DNA from: Gammaproteobacteria bacterium
GTDB taxonomy: Bacteria > Pseudomonadota > Gammaproteobacteria > DSM-19610
Assembly (NCBI GenBank): GCA_011371465.1
Contig: DRQL01000326.1
Location: forward strand, 1 to 32,845
DNA: 32,845 nt
Direction: 5' to 3'
Shown: piece after piece, positions 1-9,888 of the stretch
How positions within the stretch are numbered: the first letter of the stretch is position 1
Layout of the letters: every line of letters begins with the position of its first letter
Translations under genes and position numbers: made by a program
The notes under the pieces: model-generated
Database searches by the model: none
Told to the model about the DNA's origin: nothing
The model's input: the letters and a program-made list of their open reading frames with translations, nothing else

Positions 1-2
1 AC

Positions 3-989
3 CGCCACATGTGGAAATTCATCGAGGAAGGTGACGAGGAGGAAGCGTTCGAGGACGACCGCGATGTGCCGATGGAGGAAGTCGAGACCGAAGGCTTGCC
101 GCCGCGTCACTATCCCGAGTGGGACTACAACACCAAAACCTTTCGTCCCGACTGGGTGAGTGTCTACGAAGTCCTGCATCCACAGGGTAACCCTGCTGAC
201 ATCGACAAACTGCTGCGCAAACACAGTGCGCTGGCAAAACGCCTCAAGCAGATGCTGGAGATGCTGAAACCCCAGAACCTGGTGCGCATCCGTTACCAGG
301 AAGAAGGCAGCGAGCTGGACCTGGACGTTGCGATTCGTTCGCTGATTGACTATAAATGCGGTGCCGAGCCGGATCCGCGCATCAATATGAGCCACCGTCA
401 CGACAGCCGCGACCTGGCGGTTACCCTGTTGCTGGATCTTTCCGAGTCCGTCAACGAGATACCGGACGGCTGTGAGCAGAGTATCCTGGAACTCAGCCAG
501 GAAGCCGTTTCCCTGCTGGCCTGGGCGATCGAAAAACTGGGAGATTCCTTTGCCATTGCCGGCTTTCATTCCAACACCCGGCATGATGTCCGCTTCCTGC
601 ACTTCAAGGGATTCCGCGAGCACTGGGGAGACGAGGTAAAGGGACGGCTGGCAGCGATGGATGCCGCCTACTCCACCCGCATGGGGGCCGCCATGCGGCA
701 TGCGGCACACTACCTGGAAGCACAACAGGCCGACAAGAAACTGATGCTGATCCTGACCGACGGCGAACCGGCCGATGTCGACACCAGTGACGACCGCCTG
801 TTGATCGAGGACGCGCACAAGGCCGTGCAGGAGCTGGACCAGAAGGGCATCTATACGCACTGTATATCGCTCGATCCACGCGCCGACGAGTACGTTAGTG
901 ACATCTTCGGGAAAAGTTACACCGTCATTGACCGGGTCGAACGGTTGCCTGAAAAACTGCCGCAACTGTTCATGGCGCTGACCAGGTAG
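3..989 (+). CDS. cbbO: CbbO-type Rubisco activase subunit, VWA domain (5' end outside window)
   Basis: The frame is open to the left edge (two codons precede the first ATG at 9), so this is the C-terminal ~329 residues of a longer protein; CbbO/NorD proteins are usually around 600-800 residues. The stretch YPEWDYNTKTFRPDWV (about residues 35-50 from the ATG) is typical of the CbbO/NorD family. The C-terminal half is a von Willebrand A domain with the MIDAS motif DLSES (D143, S145, S147) and a downstream LTDGEPAD. CbbO binds Rubisco and couples it to the AAA+ ring CbbQ, removing inhibitory sugar phosphates. NorD (nitric oxide reductase activation) is the alternative by homology; the nearby cbbR, prkB and sqr favour CbbO. 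CbbQ would be expected upstream, outside the window. Confidence 0.8.
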   Translation, partial: RHMWKFIEEGDEEEAFEDDRDVPMEEVETEGLPPRHYPEWDYNTKTFRPDWVSVYEVLHPQGNPADIDKLLRKHSALAKRLKQMLEMLKPQNLVRIRYQEEGSELDLDVAIRSLIDYKCGAEPDPRINMSHRHDSRDLAVTLLLDLSESVNEIPDGCEQSILELSQEAVSLLAWAIEKLGDSFAIAGFHSNTRHDVRFLHFKGFREHWGDEVKGRLAAMDAAYSTRMGAAMRHAAHYLEAQQADKKLMLILTDGEPADVDTSDDRLLIEDAHKAVQELDQKGIYTHCISLDPRADEYVSDIFGKSYTVIDRVERLPEKLPQLFMALTR

Positions 990-993
990 ACCG

Positions 994-1605
994 GTGGCGG
1001 GCACCCTCGTTGATTTTATCCGCCACGGCGAACCGGTCGGCGGGCGTCGTTTTCGCGGGCATGGTGTGGATGACCCCTTAAGCGATACCGGCTGGCAACA
1101 GATGTGGGATGCCGTAGGCGATAACGTGCCCTGGTCGCAGCTGGTCTCTTCACCCATGCAGCGCTGTCACGCGTTCGCGGTAGCGCTGCAGGAGCGTTAC
1201 GGGTTGCCGGTGGAGGTTGACACGCGCTTCCGTGAAGTCGGTCTGGGTGACTGGGAAGGCCTCAGCGCCGAACAGATCATGGCGCGTGACGAAGCGGAAT
1301 ACCGGGCTTTCTACCGGGATCCGCAGCGCAACCGGCCGCGCGGTTCCGAGTCACTGGAGTCGTTCGGCGCGCGCGTTGCCGAGGCGCTCGAGTCTGTTTT
1401 CAGCGAGTACCGGGGCAGCCACGTGCTGGTCATCGCGCATGCCGGTGTGATCCGTGCGGCACTGGGGTACGTGCTGTGCTCTGAACCGGCCTCCTGGTAT
1501 CGTGCACGCATCGACAACGCGGCATTCACGCGTTTTCTGTGCGGCCGCTATGGCCGCAAGCTGGAGTTTCATAACCGGCCACGCCTGCCAGAAGGCAGCG
1601 CGTAA
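994..1605 (+). CDS. histidine phosphatase family protein (phosphoglycerate mutase-like)
   Basis: 203 residues starting at GTG 994, only 4 nt after the cbbO stop, so almost certainly co-transcribed and perhaps translationally coupled. The catalytic RHGE motif is at residues 10-13 (phosphorylated H11). R57 in SSPMQR, E81 in the FREVGLGDWEG stretch and the second histidine H149 in VIAHAGVIR complete the usual active site. Similar proteins are annotated alpha-ribazole phosphatase (CobC) or phosphoglycerate mutase family; no cobalamin gene is nearby. Family knowledge: the plant 2-carboxyarabinitol-1-phosphate phosphatase, which degrades a Rubisco inhibitor, belongs to the same superfamily. Its position behind a Rubisco activase gene makes a similar role plausible, but the substrate is inferred. 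Confidence 0.88.
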   Translation: MAGTLVDFIRHGEPVGGRRFRGHGVDDPLSDTGWQQMWDAVGDNVPWSQLVSSPMQRCHAFAVALQERYGLPVEVDTRFREVGLGDWEGLSAEQIMARDEAEYRAFYRDPQRNRPRGSESLESFGARVAEALESVFSEYRGSHVLVIAHAGVIRAALGYVLCSEPASWYRARIDNAAFTRFLCGRYGRKLEFHNRPRLPEGSA

Positions 1606-3167
<1,562 letters not shown>

Positions 3168-3215
3168 CCGGGGCAGGAGTCAGGCTGCTGGCTGGTGGTG
3201 AGGTTAAGGAGTAGA

Positions 3216-3230
3216 ATAAGAACATCTTAT
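3216..3230. promoter_or_regulatory. candidate CbbR/LysR-type binding site upstream of cbbR
   Basis: A perfect inverted repeat, ATAAG-N5-CTTAT, lies 32 nt before the cbbR start. It contains the LysR-family T-N11-A pattern (T3217, A3229) and also fits the CbbR consensus TNA-N7-TNA as TAA-GAACATC-TTA. A second ATAAG occurs at 3246-3250. LysR-type regulators commonly repress their own gene from such a box; binding here is inferred. Confidence 0.6.
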
Positions 3231-3261
3231 CCTTTTTAGGGAGTTCATAAGGTTCAGGCCT

Positions 3262-4203
3262 ATGAATCTCACTCTTCGCCAGCTGACCATTTTCGAGGCC
3301 GTGGCGCGGCACCTGAGCTTCACCCGCGCCGCCAGTGAACTGCACCTCACCCAGCCGGCCGTTTCCATGCAGGTCCGGCAGCTGGAAGAGGGGGCGGGCC
3401 TGCCCCTGTTCGAGCAGGTGGGCAAACGGATTTTTCTCACCGAGGCGGGACAGGAGATGGAGCGGTATGCGCGCTCCATCCTGGGCACCCTGGAAGAGGC
3501 CAGCCTGGTTTTCGATGAAATGCGGGGGCTGGAGCGGGGCCGCTTGCATATTGCCGTTGCCAGTACCGCCAACTATTTCGTTCCACAGCTGCTGGCGGAG
3601 TTCTGCCGCCGTTACCCCGGGGTCCAGGTCAGCCTGGACGTCACCAACCGGGAAGGTCTGCTGCATGCCCTGTCCGACAATGACACCGACCTGGTGGTGA
3701 TGGGCAAGCCGCCGGACGACATGGACCTGGTGGCAACCATCTTCATGGAGAACCCGCTGGTGGCGATTGCGCCACCTGCACATCCGCTGTCCGGTCAGGC
3801 CAGGATCCCGCTGGAACGGTTGCAGCAGGAAACCTTCCTGGTGCGCGAAAAAGGTTCCGGTACACGTTCGGCCACGGAACGGTTTTTTGTCGAGCGCGGC
3901 CTGTCGCTGTCATCGACCATGGAGATGAGCAGTTCCGAGGCCATCAAGCAGGGTGTCGAGGCCGGCCTGGGCCTGGGCCTGTTGTCCCTGCACACACTGG
4001 AGATGGAGCTGGAACTGAAGCGGCTGGTGATCCTGGACGTGGTCGAACTTCCTATTGTGCGTAACTGGTACATCATGCACCGCAACGGTAAACGCCTGTC
4101 AGCAGTGGCACAGGGTTTCCGGGCCTTCGTGTGCGAGGAGTCGGCGCAGATGCTGAATCTGCCGACGCTCCAGCGTTTGCAGGAAAGCATCCCCGCAGGT
4201 TAG
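3262..4203 (+). CDS. cbbR: LysR-family regulator of CO2 fixation genes
   Basis: 313 residues. The N-terminal winged helix-turn-helix (LRQLTIFEAVARHLSFTRAA through TQPAVSMQVRQLEE, residues 5-42) is followed by the LysR substrate-binding domain. The segments STANYFVPQLLAEFCRRYPGV and VTNREGLLHAL are characteristic of CbbR as opposed to other LysR proteins. CbbR activates Calvin cycle operons in response to metabolites such as NADPH, ATP or RuBP depending on species. It is encoded in the same direction as sqr and cbbO rather than divergently, and has its own upstream palindrome at 3216-3230. It converges with purK. The alternative is another LysR-type regulator, but the context and sequence favour CbbR strongly. 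Confidence 0.9.
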   Translation: MNLTLRQLTIFEAVARHLSFTRAASELHLTQPAVSMQVRQLEEGAGLPLFEQVGKRIFLTEAGQEMERYARSILGTLEEASLVFDEMRGLERGRLHIAVASTANYFVPQLLAEFCRRYPGVQVSLDVTNREGLLHALSDNDTDLVVMGKPPDDMDLVATIFMENPLVAIAPPAHPLSGQARIPLERLQQETFLVREKGSGTRSATERFFVERGLSLSSTMEMSSSEAIKQGVEAGLGLGLLSLHTLEMELELKRLVILDVVELPIVRNWYIMHRNGKRLSAVAQGFRAFVCEESAQMLNLPTLQRLQESIPAG

Positions 4204-4220
4204 CGCGAATTCCCGCAGGA

Positions 4221-4237
4221 GCGCCGGCCTTCGGCGC
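4221..4237. terminator. hairpin between convergent cbbR and purK
   Basis: Stem GCGCCG / CGGCGC with a GCCTT loop in the 60-nt gap between the converging cbbR and purK stop codons. There is no T-run on either side, so this is a possible transcription barrier rather than a standard intrinsic terminator. Confidence 0.35.
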
Positions 4238-4263
4238 AATTATTCCGGCTTAACGTTGCGCTG

Positions 4264-5403
4264 TCAGGACTGTTGTCCGGGGACAAGCACCGCGCGGACT
4301 TCCTGTGCGAGGCTTTGTGCTGCGGACGGGTCTTTTGCCAGGCAGTTATAGTGTCCCATCTTGCGGCCGGGCCGCGCCTGGTGTTTCCCGTACAGGTGCA
4401 GTTTCACCTCCGGGTGCGCGAACAGCCGCTCCCAGCAGGGCGTACCCTGCTCCCACAGGTCGCCGAGCAGGTTCACCATCACTACCGGGGACAACAGTTC
4501 AGTGGAACCCGGTGGCAGTCCGCACAGGCTGCGTACCTGTTGTTCGAACTGGGATGTGAGTGCGGCATCCAGTGTGTAGTGTCCGCTGTTATGCGGGCGC
4601 GGTGCCATTTCGTTGATCAGCAGCTGCCCGTCCCGGCTCAGGAAAAATTCAACCGCCAGCACCCCGCAGTACTGCATGGCCTCAGCGAGCCTGACGGCCA
4701 TGGCTTCGGCCTGCACCTTCGTTTCCGGGCTGATGCCTGCGGGTACGCAGGTGGTATCCAGTATGCCATTGACATGCACATTCTCGCCCGGCGGGTAGAT
4801 CGCGATATCACCCCGGACGCTGCGCGCCAGGATCACCGAGAATTCCCTCGCCAGGTCGACACGTTCCTCCAGGACACAGGGTGCTTGCTGCAGTTGCAGA
4901 AAACCCTGCTCGGCGTCTGACCGGCTGTTGACGGCAAACTGGCCTTTGCCGTCGTAACCGAGCTGCGCGGTTTTCAGCAGCGCCGGCATGCGCAGTCCGT
5001 CGCAGGCCGGTTGCAGGTCGCCGCTGGCCTGGATGGCAAAGAACGGTGCGGTTGCCAGCCCCTGTTCCCGGATAAAGGTTTTTTCGAGGATGCGGTCGCG
5101 GGCAATGGCCACCGCGCGCGAACCCGGCCGGACCCGGGTGTGTGCTTCCAGGAATTCCAGCGTCTCGGCCGGTACATTTTCAAACTCGGTGGTGACGGCC
5201 GCGCAGTGTTCGGCCATGTCCTCCAGTACGGCGTGGTCGGTGTAGCCGGCCTGCAGGTGTCGGTCGGCGATTGCACCGGCCGGGCTGTCGGGGTCCGGGT
5301 CGAGCACCCATACCCGGTAACCCATGCTGTGCGCCGCCATACAGAACATGCGCCCGAGCTGGCCGCCACCCAGCACACCGAGGGTGGAGTCGGGGAAAAT
5401 CAC
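4264..5403 (-). CDS. purK: N5-carboxyaminoimidazole ribonucleotide synthase
   Basis: 379-residue ATP-grasp enzyme that converts AIR, bicarbonate and ATP to N5-CAIR in purine synthesis. The N-terminal [10 protein letters not shown] motif (from residue 10) is diagnostic of PurK, and the ATP-grasp features [27 protein letters not shown] follow in the C-terminal half. The start is GTG at 5403, overlapping the purE stop by GTGA, a classic translational coupling. Its length is a little above the E. coli protein (355). It converges with cbbR. Confidence 0.95.
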   Translation of the reverse strand: MIFPDSTLGVLGGGQLGRMFCMAAHSMGYRVWVLDPDPDSPAGAIADRHLQAGYTDHAVLEDMAEHCAAVTTEFENVPAETLEFLEAHTRVRPGSRAVAIARDRILEKTFIREQGLATAPFFAIQASGDLQPACDGLRMPALLKTAQLGYDGKGQFAVNSRSDAEQGFLQLQQAPCVLEERVDLAREFSVILARSVRGDIAIYPPGENVHVNGILDTTCVPAGISPETKVQAEAMAVRLAEAMQYCGVLAVEFFLSRDGQLLINEMAPRPHNSGHYTLDAALTSQFEQQVRSLCGLPPGSTELLSPVVMVNLLGDLWEQGTPCWERLFAHPEVKLHLYGKHQARPGRKMGHYNCLAKDPSAAQSLAQEVRAVLVPGQQS

Positions 5404-5894
5404 GGTTGCGGGGGCAGTTCCATGTGCAGCGCTATGTCGGTCTGCGCGGAGCGGAAGTCATCGAGTCGCGCTGCCAGACCGGTATCTTCGCTCGCCAGCA
5501 GGCTGACCGCAAACAGGGCTGCATTGGCCGCGCCCGCCGTGCCGATGGCAAAGGTGGCGACCGGCACGCCTTTGGGCATCTGCACGATGGAGAGCAGGGA
5601 ATCCATGCCCTGGAGGTGACGCGAGGGAACCGGGACGCCCAGCACCGGCAGGGTGGTCTTGGCCGCCAGCATGCCCGGCAGGTGGGCCGCGCCACCCGCC
5701 CCGGCGATGATGCAGGCCAGGCCGCGCTGCCGCGCACTGGCCGCGTATTCGAACAGCAGGTCGGGTGTCCGGTGGGCCGATACCACGCGTGCCTCGAACT
5801 CCACCCCGAAGTGTTCCAGCTGTTGCGCGGCCGCCTGCATGACCTCCCAGTCGCTGTTGCTGCCCATGACCAGGCCGATTTTCCTGGGTCCCAT
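5400..5894 (-). CDS. purE: N5-carboxyaminoimidazole ribonucleotide mutase
   Basis: Converts N5-CAIR to CAIR, the step after PurK. Class I PurE motifs are all present: VMGSNSDW near the N-terminus, VSAHRTPD, and [14 protein letters not shown] chose the ATG at 5894 ([12 protein letters not shown], 164 residues) because it matches the usual PurE length; upstream in-frame ATGs at 5924 and 5951 would add an unconserved tail and run toward purC. It is first in a two-gene purE-purK unit, divergent from purC across about 90 nt. Confidence 0.93.
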   Translation of the reverse strand: MGPRKIGLVMGSNSDWEVMQAAAQQLEHFGVEFEARVVSAHRTPDLLFEYAASARQRGLACIIAGAGGAAHLPGMLAAKTTLPVLGVPVPSRHLQGMDSLLSIVQMPKGVPVATFAIGTAGAANAALFAVSLLASEDTGLAARLDDFRSAQTDIALHMELPPQP

Positions 5895-5983
5895 ACCTGC
5901 CCCCGGATTTGAGGAAACGCGCATTGTACCACTGCATCGGGCGCCCGCCACCGGTACAATGCGCCCCTGCCGTGGAGATCGCT

Positions 5984-6877
5984 ATGCTGGATACACTGTA
6001 TGAATCCCGAATCGACAGCCTGCCGCTGCTGGCACGCGGCAAGGTGCGCGACATCTATGCCGTCGGCGATGAGCACCTGCTGATCGTGACCACGGACCGG
6101 CTGTCGGCGTTTGACGTGGTGCTGCCGGACCCGATCCCGGGCAAGGGGGCGGTACTGACGGCCGTTGCCAATTTCTGGTTCGAGCGGACCCGCCACCTGG
6201 TCCCGAACCACCTGGCAGAGATTCCGCTGGCCACGGTGCTGCCGGACGCGCAGGAGCGTGCCCAGGTGGAAGGGCGCGCCATTGTGGTGCATAAACTCAA
6301 AGCGTTGCCGGTCGAGGCGATTGTGCGTGGCTACCTGATTGGTTCCGGCTGGAAGGATTACCAGGCCAGCGGTGCTGTGTGCGGTATCCGGCTGCCCGCC
6401 GGGCTGCAACTGGCCGAGCAGTTGCCGGAACCCATCTATACCCCCTCCACCAAGGCCGAGGTGGGCGGGCACGACGAAAATGTCGATTTCAGCCGTACCG
6501 AGACCCTGCTGGGTGCGGATATTGCCGCACAGGTGCGGGAACTCAGCCTGACGATCTACCGCGAAGCCGCCGCCTACGCCCTGCAGCGGGGCATCATTAT
6601 CGCCGATACCAAGTTCGAATTCGGCCTGGACAAAAGCGGCGGCCTGGTTCTGATCGATGAAGTGCTGACGCCGGATTCTTCGCGTTTCTGGCCGCAATCG
6701 GATTACCGGGTGGGTATCAGTCCGCCCAGTTTCGACAAGCAGTTCGTGCGTGATTACCTGGAGACGCTGGACTGGGACAAAACCCCGCCGGGGCCGTCCC
6801 TGCCGGACCGGATTATCCGCCAGACCGCGGAAAAGTATCGGGAGGCGCTGCAGCGACTGACAGATTTTTCCGGCTAA
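5984..6877 (+). CDS. purC: phosphoribosylaminoimidazole-succinocarboxamide synthase (SAICAR synthase)
   Basis: Joins CAIR and aspartate with ATP to give SAICAR. The 297-residue product is the longer, yeast ADE1-like form of the enzyme. Motifs: [37 protein letters not shown] near the N-terminus, [15 protein letters not shown] in the middle, and [15 protein letters not shown]. The ATG at 5984 was chosen over the in-frame ATG at 5909 because conservation begins at LDTLYES and GGAG lies just upstream; the longer form would overlap the divergent purE promoter. With purE and purK this is a small purine locus. Confidence 0.95.
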   Translation: MLDTLYESRIDSLPLLARGKVRDIYAVGDEHLLIVTTDRLSAFDVVLPDPIPGKGAVLTAVANFWFERTRHLVPNHLAEIPLATVLPDAQERAQVEGRAIVVHKLKALPVEAIVRGYLIGSGWKDYQASGAVCGIRLPAGLQLAEQLPEPIYTPSTKAEVGGHDENVDFSRTETLLGADIAAQVRELSLTIYREAAAYALQRGIIIADTKFEFGLDKSGGLVLIDEVLTPDSSRFWPQSDYRVGISPPSFDKQFVRDYLETLDWDKTPPGPSLPDRIIRQTAEKYREALQRLTDFSG

Positions 6878-7073
6878 ATCAGACACAAACCGGCTGATCG
6901 CGGTACGGCGCCCGAATTGTGACTGAATTCATCAAATTTCCGGTGCGCCGGCCGATAAGGTTCCAGGATGCGGGATGCGGCGAACCCCGGTGCACCACGG
7001 CCCCGATTTCGCTGTCCGGTTAGCCTATACTTGTTATACCCGACTGGGGCATGCTCAACAGGAGACACAGATC

Positions 7074-7391
7074 ATGCAGATAATCACTAAAAAACTGGCC
7101 AGTTATCTTATGGTTTGCGTGCTGACCATGACCACGCTGAGCGTGCCGATGACCGCCAGTGCGAGTTCCTACGGTTACATGGCCGACAGCGAAGAGCCGA
7201 GCGGTGGCATGATGCTGGCCGATGCATTCCTGGTGCGGCCGTTCATGCTGGTCAGTACGGTAGTGACCACGGTAACCTTTATTCTCACCCTGCCATTCAG
7301 TGCGGCGGGCGGCAACACGGGGGAATCGGCGACCACGCTGGTTGCGGAACCGGCCGCGTACACCTTTACCCGACCGCTCGGCAAACTGTAA
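7074..7391 (+). CDS. small secreted or membrane protein of unknown function
   Basis: 105 residues from ATG 7074, preceded by CAGGAGA at a good distance. The N-terminus (MQIITKKLASYLMVCVLTMTTLSVPMTASASS) reads as a Sec signal peptide with an AxA cleavage site near residue 30. A second hydrophobic stretch, FMLVSTVVTTVTFILTLPF (about residues 56-74), is probably a transmembrane segment, followed by a short soluble tail ending in TRPLGKL. Similar small single-pass proteins occur in gammaproteobacteria, but I cannot assign a function. Candidate -10 hexamers (TATACT at 7026-7031) lie upstream and a strong terminator directly follows, so it is likely a monocistronic, well-defined gene. Confidence 0.75.
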   Translation: MQIITKKLASYLMVCVLTMTTLSVPMTASASSYGYMADSEEPSGGMMLADAFLVRPFMLVSTVVTTVTFILTLPFSAAGGNTGESATTLVAEPAAYTFTRPLGKL

Positions 7392-7410
7392 CAAGCCGGC
7401 CGCGGCATGC

Positions 7411-7437
7411 AAAAAGGAGCCTGCGGGCTCCTTTTTT
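7411..7437. terminator. bidirectional intrinsic terminator
   Basis: GGAGCC (7416-7421), TGCG loop, GGCTCC (7426-7431), then six T residues; five A residues precede the stem, so it works in both directions. It ends the 105-residue gene on the plus strand, and the minus-strand CPBP protease stop codon (7436-7438) lies inside its T-run, so both converging genes share it. Confidence 0.9.
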
Positions 7438-7879
7438 ATTGGGTAAACAGCAGGAAATAGCCGCTGTTGTAGAAGACATGCAGCGCGATCGGCGCCCCCA
7501 GCCGCCCGCTGCGATCCTTGAAAAACCCGAACAGCAGTGAGGGTACCAGCACCGCTGCCGCCCACAGGGGCGGGTGATGGATAAAGTGCAGTGCCGTGAA
7601 CAGCAGGCTGGTCAGGATATTGGCATGGCTGAGCGGGCCGAGTCGCCAGGGTTTCAGGTGCCGGTGGGCAAGTTCCTGGAGATAACCGCGGAAGATCACT
7701 TCTTCCACGACCGGGTAGAGCAGTGCCGGGTAGAGAAAGCGCAGTGGTTCACGCAGCGGCCAGGCGGGGTCGGGCGAGGGCTGAACCAGCAGGTAGAGCA
7801 CCCCCCAGTACAGCAGCGCTGCGCCGACGGCGGCAAAAAACAGCGGGTCTTTCCAGGAGCGGGCCTGTACAGCATTCAC
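7436..7879 (-). CDS. CPBP-family glutamic-type intramembrane protease (MrtJ-like)
   Basis: 147 residues, starting at GTG 7879, mostly hydrophobic with about four membrane segments. The CPBP (Abi/CAAX) motifs are intact: EExxxR in VVEEVIFRG, FxxxH in FTALHF and HxxxN in HVFYN. The compact size and the [21 protein letters not shown] stretch resemble MrtJ, the protease assigned to the JDVT-CTERM protein-sorting system, where it would cleave a C-terminal membrane-and-arginine tail from exported proteins. That assignment is from memory of the family and is not certain; a general CPBP protease is the alternative. No JDVT-CTERM substrate was seen in the window. It shares its terminator with the preceding convergent gene. 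Confidence 0.8.
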   Translation of the reverse strand: MNAVQARSWKDPLFFAAVGAALLYWGVLYLLVQPSPDPAWPLREPLRFLYPALLYPVVEEVIFRGYLQELAHRHLKPWRLGPLSHANILTSLLFTALHFIHHPPLWAAAVLVPSLLFGFFKDRSGRLGAPIALHVFYNSGYFLLFTQ

Positions 7880-7963
7880 CGGCGTATCGTACGCGATTGC
7901 CTGGCCACAGACACCCGCTGGATCAAGTACAATTGCGCACCTTACTTATACGGGAGAACGACC

Positions 7964-8350
7964 ATGTATGGATTTAGTGTGCAGGTATCCGGCGGCTTCG
8001 ACGACGCCATCCACCAGGTGACGGAAGCGCTGAAAGCCGAGGGTTTCGGTGTGTTGACGGAAATCGATGTCAAGGCAACCCTGAAGAAAAAGATCGATGT
8101 GGACCGCAAGCCGTACACCATTCTCGGTGCGTGTAACCCCAAACTCGCCAACCAGGCGCTGAATGCCGATCCGGATATCGGTTTGCTGCTGCCCTGTAAT
8201 GTCGTGGTACGTGAGGAAGACGACGGCGCGGTTACGGTGGCCTTCATGGACCCCAATGCGGTGCTGGGCCTGGTCGACCAGCCCGGTGTGGAACAGCTGG
8301 CGGGCGAAGTGCGCGCCAAACTGGAAAAGGTGCGCGACGCGCTGGCCTAG
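7964..8350 (+). CDS. DUF302 domain-containing protein
   Basis: 128 residues, ATG at 7964 with GGGAG at 7952-7956. The whole protein is one DUF302 domain: an N-terminal [22 protein letters not shown] stretch, the [32 protein letters not shown] core, and a [13 protein letters not shown] segment. The GACNP and LPCN cysteines are typical. The biochemical role of the family is not established; members occur alone or fused to redox and membrane proteins, often in sulfur oxidisers. The gene converges with the HDOD gene with 9 nt between stop codons and no visible terminator. Confidence 0.88.
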   Translation: MYGFSVQVSGGFDDAIHQVTEALKAEGFGVLTEIDVKATLKKKIDVDRKPYTILGACNPKLANQALNADPDIGLLLPCNVVVREEDDGAVTVAFMDPNAVLGLVDQPGVEQLAGEVRAKLEKVRDALA

Positions 8351-8359
8351 GTATTGCGG

Positions 8360-9229
8360 TCAGGCGGCTTTCAGCCCGGTCAGCAGTGCCGACCGGGCTT
8401 CCCCGAACTGGGCGTCGGCCTCGGCGATGACCGGCTCCATGACGTCCACGGACAGACCGGTCAGTTCCCAGGCGCCGGGTTCCAGCGGCGCTGCCTGCCG
8501 GTCGCGGCTGGTGACGCCGTGCGCCATGCAGGTGATCACGTCGGACAGATGGATAACGGCCGTCTCCAGGCGGTAGCACTCGGCCGCTGAAGGCTGGTGG
8601 TGATGGCGTGCGACTTCAATAAAGCTCTCCGGCAGTTTCCAGGCATGCATCAGTGCAGCGCCCACTTCGCCGTGATCGAAATTGAAAATTTCGCGTTCGG
8701 CAATGTGTATGGGAATCAATCGTTCACTGGAGAGGTCCAGGGCCTGCCGGGACGGTTCCGGTTGTTGCCGGTACAGTACCAGGGTTCCGACATCGTGCAG
8801 CAGTCCCATGACAAAGCAGCGCTCGGTATTTGGTGCGCGCAGGTAACGGGCGAGGATCCTGGCGACGATGCCGGTGTACAGGCTGTGTGCCCAGAACTCC
8901 TCCATATCGACCAGCCGGTTGGGGATTTTTTCAAAGGTGTGAATGGCGCTCGAACCCAGGATCAGGTCGGTCAGTTCCAGGGTGCCGACAATGGTGATGG
9001 CGCGCGAGATGGTTTCTATACGCGACGGGAAACCGTAGAACGCACTGTTCACGATCTTGAGCAGGCGCACGCTCAGTGAGGGATCCTGGCTGATAATCCG
9101 GCCAATGTCCGAGGCCGAGGTGCCCGGGTCGTTGAGCAGTTCCATGGCCCGGATGACCACGGCGGGCAGCGAAGCGACCTCAACGGTGTCGCTGATCAGC
9201 GCGCTGGCGCCGGGCGACACCGCGTTCAT
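8360..9229 (-). CDS. HDOD domain signalling protein
   Basis: 289 residues. The HDOD domain covers most of the protein: VASLPAVVIRAMELLNDPGTSASDIGRIISQDPSLSVRLLKIVNSAFYGF near the N-terminus, the helix IETISRAITIVGTLELTDLIL, and GLLHDVGTLVLY with the HD pair. HDOD proteins lack the full metal site of HD-GYP phosphodiesterases and usually act as output or scaffold domains in signalling, motility or stress responses. There is no receiver or GGDEF domain attached. The ATG at 9229 follows a GGAAG-type ribosome binding site. The target is unknown. Confidence 0.9.
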   Translation of the reverse strand: MNAVSPGASALISDTVEVASLPAVVIRAMELLNDPGTSASDIGRIISQDPSLSVRLLKIVNSAFYGFPSRIETISRAITIVGTLELTDLILGSSAIHTFEKIPNRLVDMEEFWAHSLYTGIVARILARYLRAPNTERCFVMGLLHDVGTLVLYRQQPEPSRQALDLSSERLIPIHIAEREIFNFDHGEVGAALMHAWKLPESFIEVARHHHQPSAAECYRLETAVIHLSDVITCMAHGVTSRDRQAAPLEPGAWELTGLSVDVMEPVIAEADAQFGEARSALLTGLKAA

Positions 9230-9526
9230 GCCGGCGGCTTCCGGTGAACGGGTACAAGCAGCGGCGGTGTGACTTCAATGTCCATTGGCTGTCCTGGCAA
9301 ACCGGGTGGGTGCCTGAATCAGGCGGCACAATCGGTACGGTCGACTGTAAAAATACGCCGGTCTGCGAAAACTGCAAGCGCCAGGGGCGGTTCAGGCACT
9401 TGAGAGATGTTATAACAATATGATATTAAAAGGTTAATAAATTTATTGCCGGTTAATTTACAGGGTAGGCGCCGTCTGCGAAAATAGCGCCAGTTTTCAG
9501 GTTGTGAACGATTACGGAGAGTGTCG
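9230..9526. other. divergent intergenic region, AT-rich
   Basis: 297 nt between the HDOD gene (minus) and cytochrome c (plus). The part from 9405 to 9470 is distinctly AT-rich for this genome and probably holds the promoters for one or both genes. I saw no clear Fnr-type or other named operator. ACGGAGAG at 9514-9521 is the ribosome binding site for the cytochrome. Confidence 0.4.
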
Positions 9527-9835
9527 ATGAAAAAAGTATTTGCAAGTGCCCTGGCCAGTCTGCTGCTGGTGTCTGTCAACGTGAGCATGGCTGCCGGTGA
9601 TGCCGCGGCCGGTAAGGCGAAGTCATCCGTCTGCGCCGGTTGTCATGGTGCCGCGGGTATCAGTGCCAACCCGCTGTGGCCGAACCTGGCCGGACAGAAG
9701 GAAGGCTATATCGTCAAGCAGCTGAAGGCGTTTCGTGACGGCACCCGCTCTGACCCGATGATGTCGCCGATGGCCAAGCCGCTCAGCGATGCCGATATCG
9801 ACAACCTGGCGGCCCATTTCTCCAGCCTGAAATAA
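9527..9835 (+). CDS. small class I cytochrome c (c553-like)
   Basis: 102 residues. A signal peptide ([24 protein letters not shown]) directs it to the periplasm. A single heme-binding CAGCH lies at residues 36-40. The sixth ligand is probably one of the methionines in [13 protein letters not shown] (residues 78-82). The rest ([36 protein letters not shown]) is the standard cytochrome c553/c4 half fold. It would carry electrons between periplasmic oxidoreductases and a terminal oxidase. I chose ATG 9527 over the GTG two codons upstream because of the spacing to ACGGAGAG. A terminator follows. Confidence 0.92.
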   Translation: MKKVFASALASLLLVSVNVSMAAGDAAAGKAKSSVCAGCHGAAGISANPLWPNLAGQKEGYIVKQLKAFRDGTRSDPMMSPMAKPLSDADIDNLAAHFSSLK

Positions 9836-9863
9836 ACCCGGCTGCTGGAACCCGGTCACTGTG

Positions 9864-9888
9864 AAGCCCGGCGATGCCGGGCTTTTTT
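9864..9888 (+). terminator. intrinsic terminator after cytochrome c
   Basis: AAGCCCGGC (9864-9872), GAT loop, GCCGGGCTT (9876-9884) running into six T residues. It lies 28 nt after the cytochrome c stop and just overlaps the 3' end of the convergent ctaA. Confidence 0.92.

Noticed and set aside
3-989. Identification as NorD (nitric oxide reductase activation protein)
   Set aside because: Same superfamily, but no nor genes are present while cbbR, prkB and sqr are close; kept only as an alternative.
5432-6886. 484-residue minus-strand open frame covering purC and part of purE
   Set aside because: Its sequence is the antisense of purC and an alternate frame of purE; no protein-like motifs.
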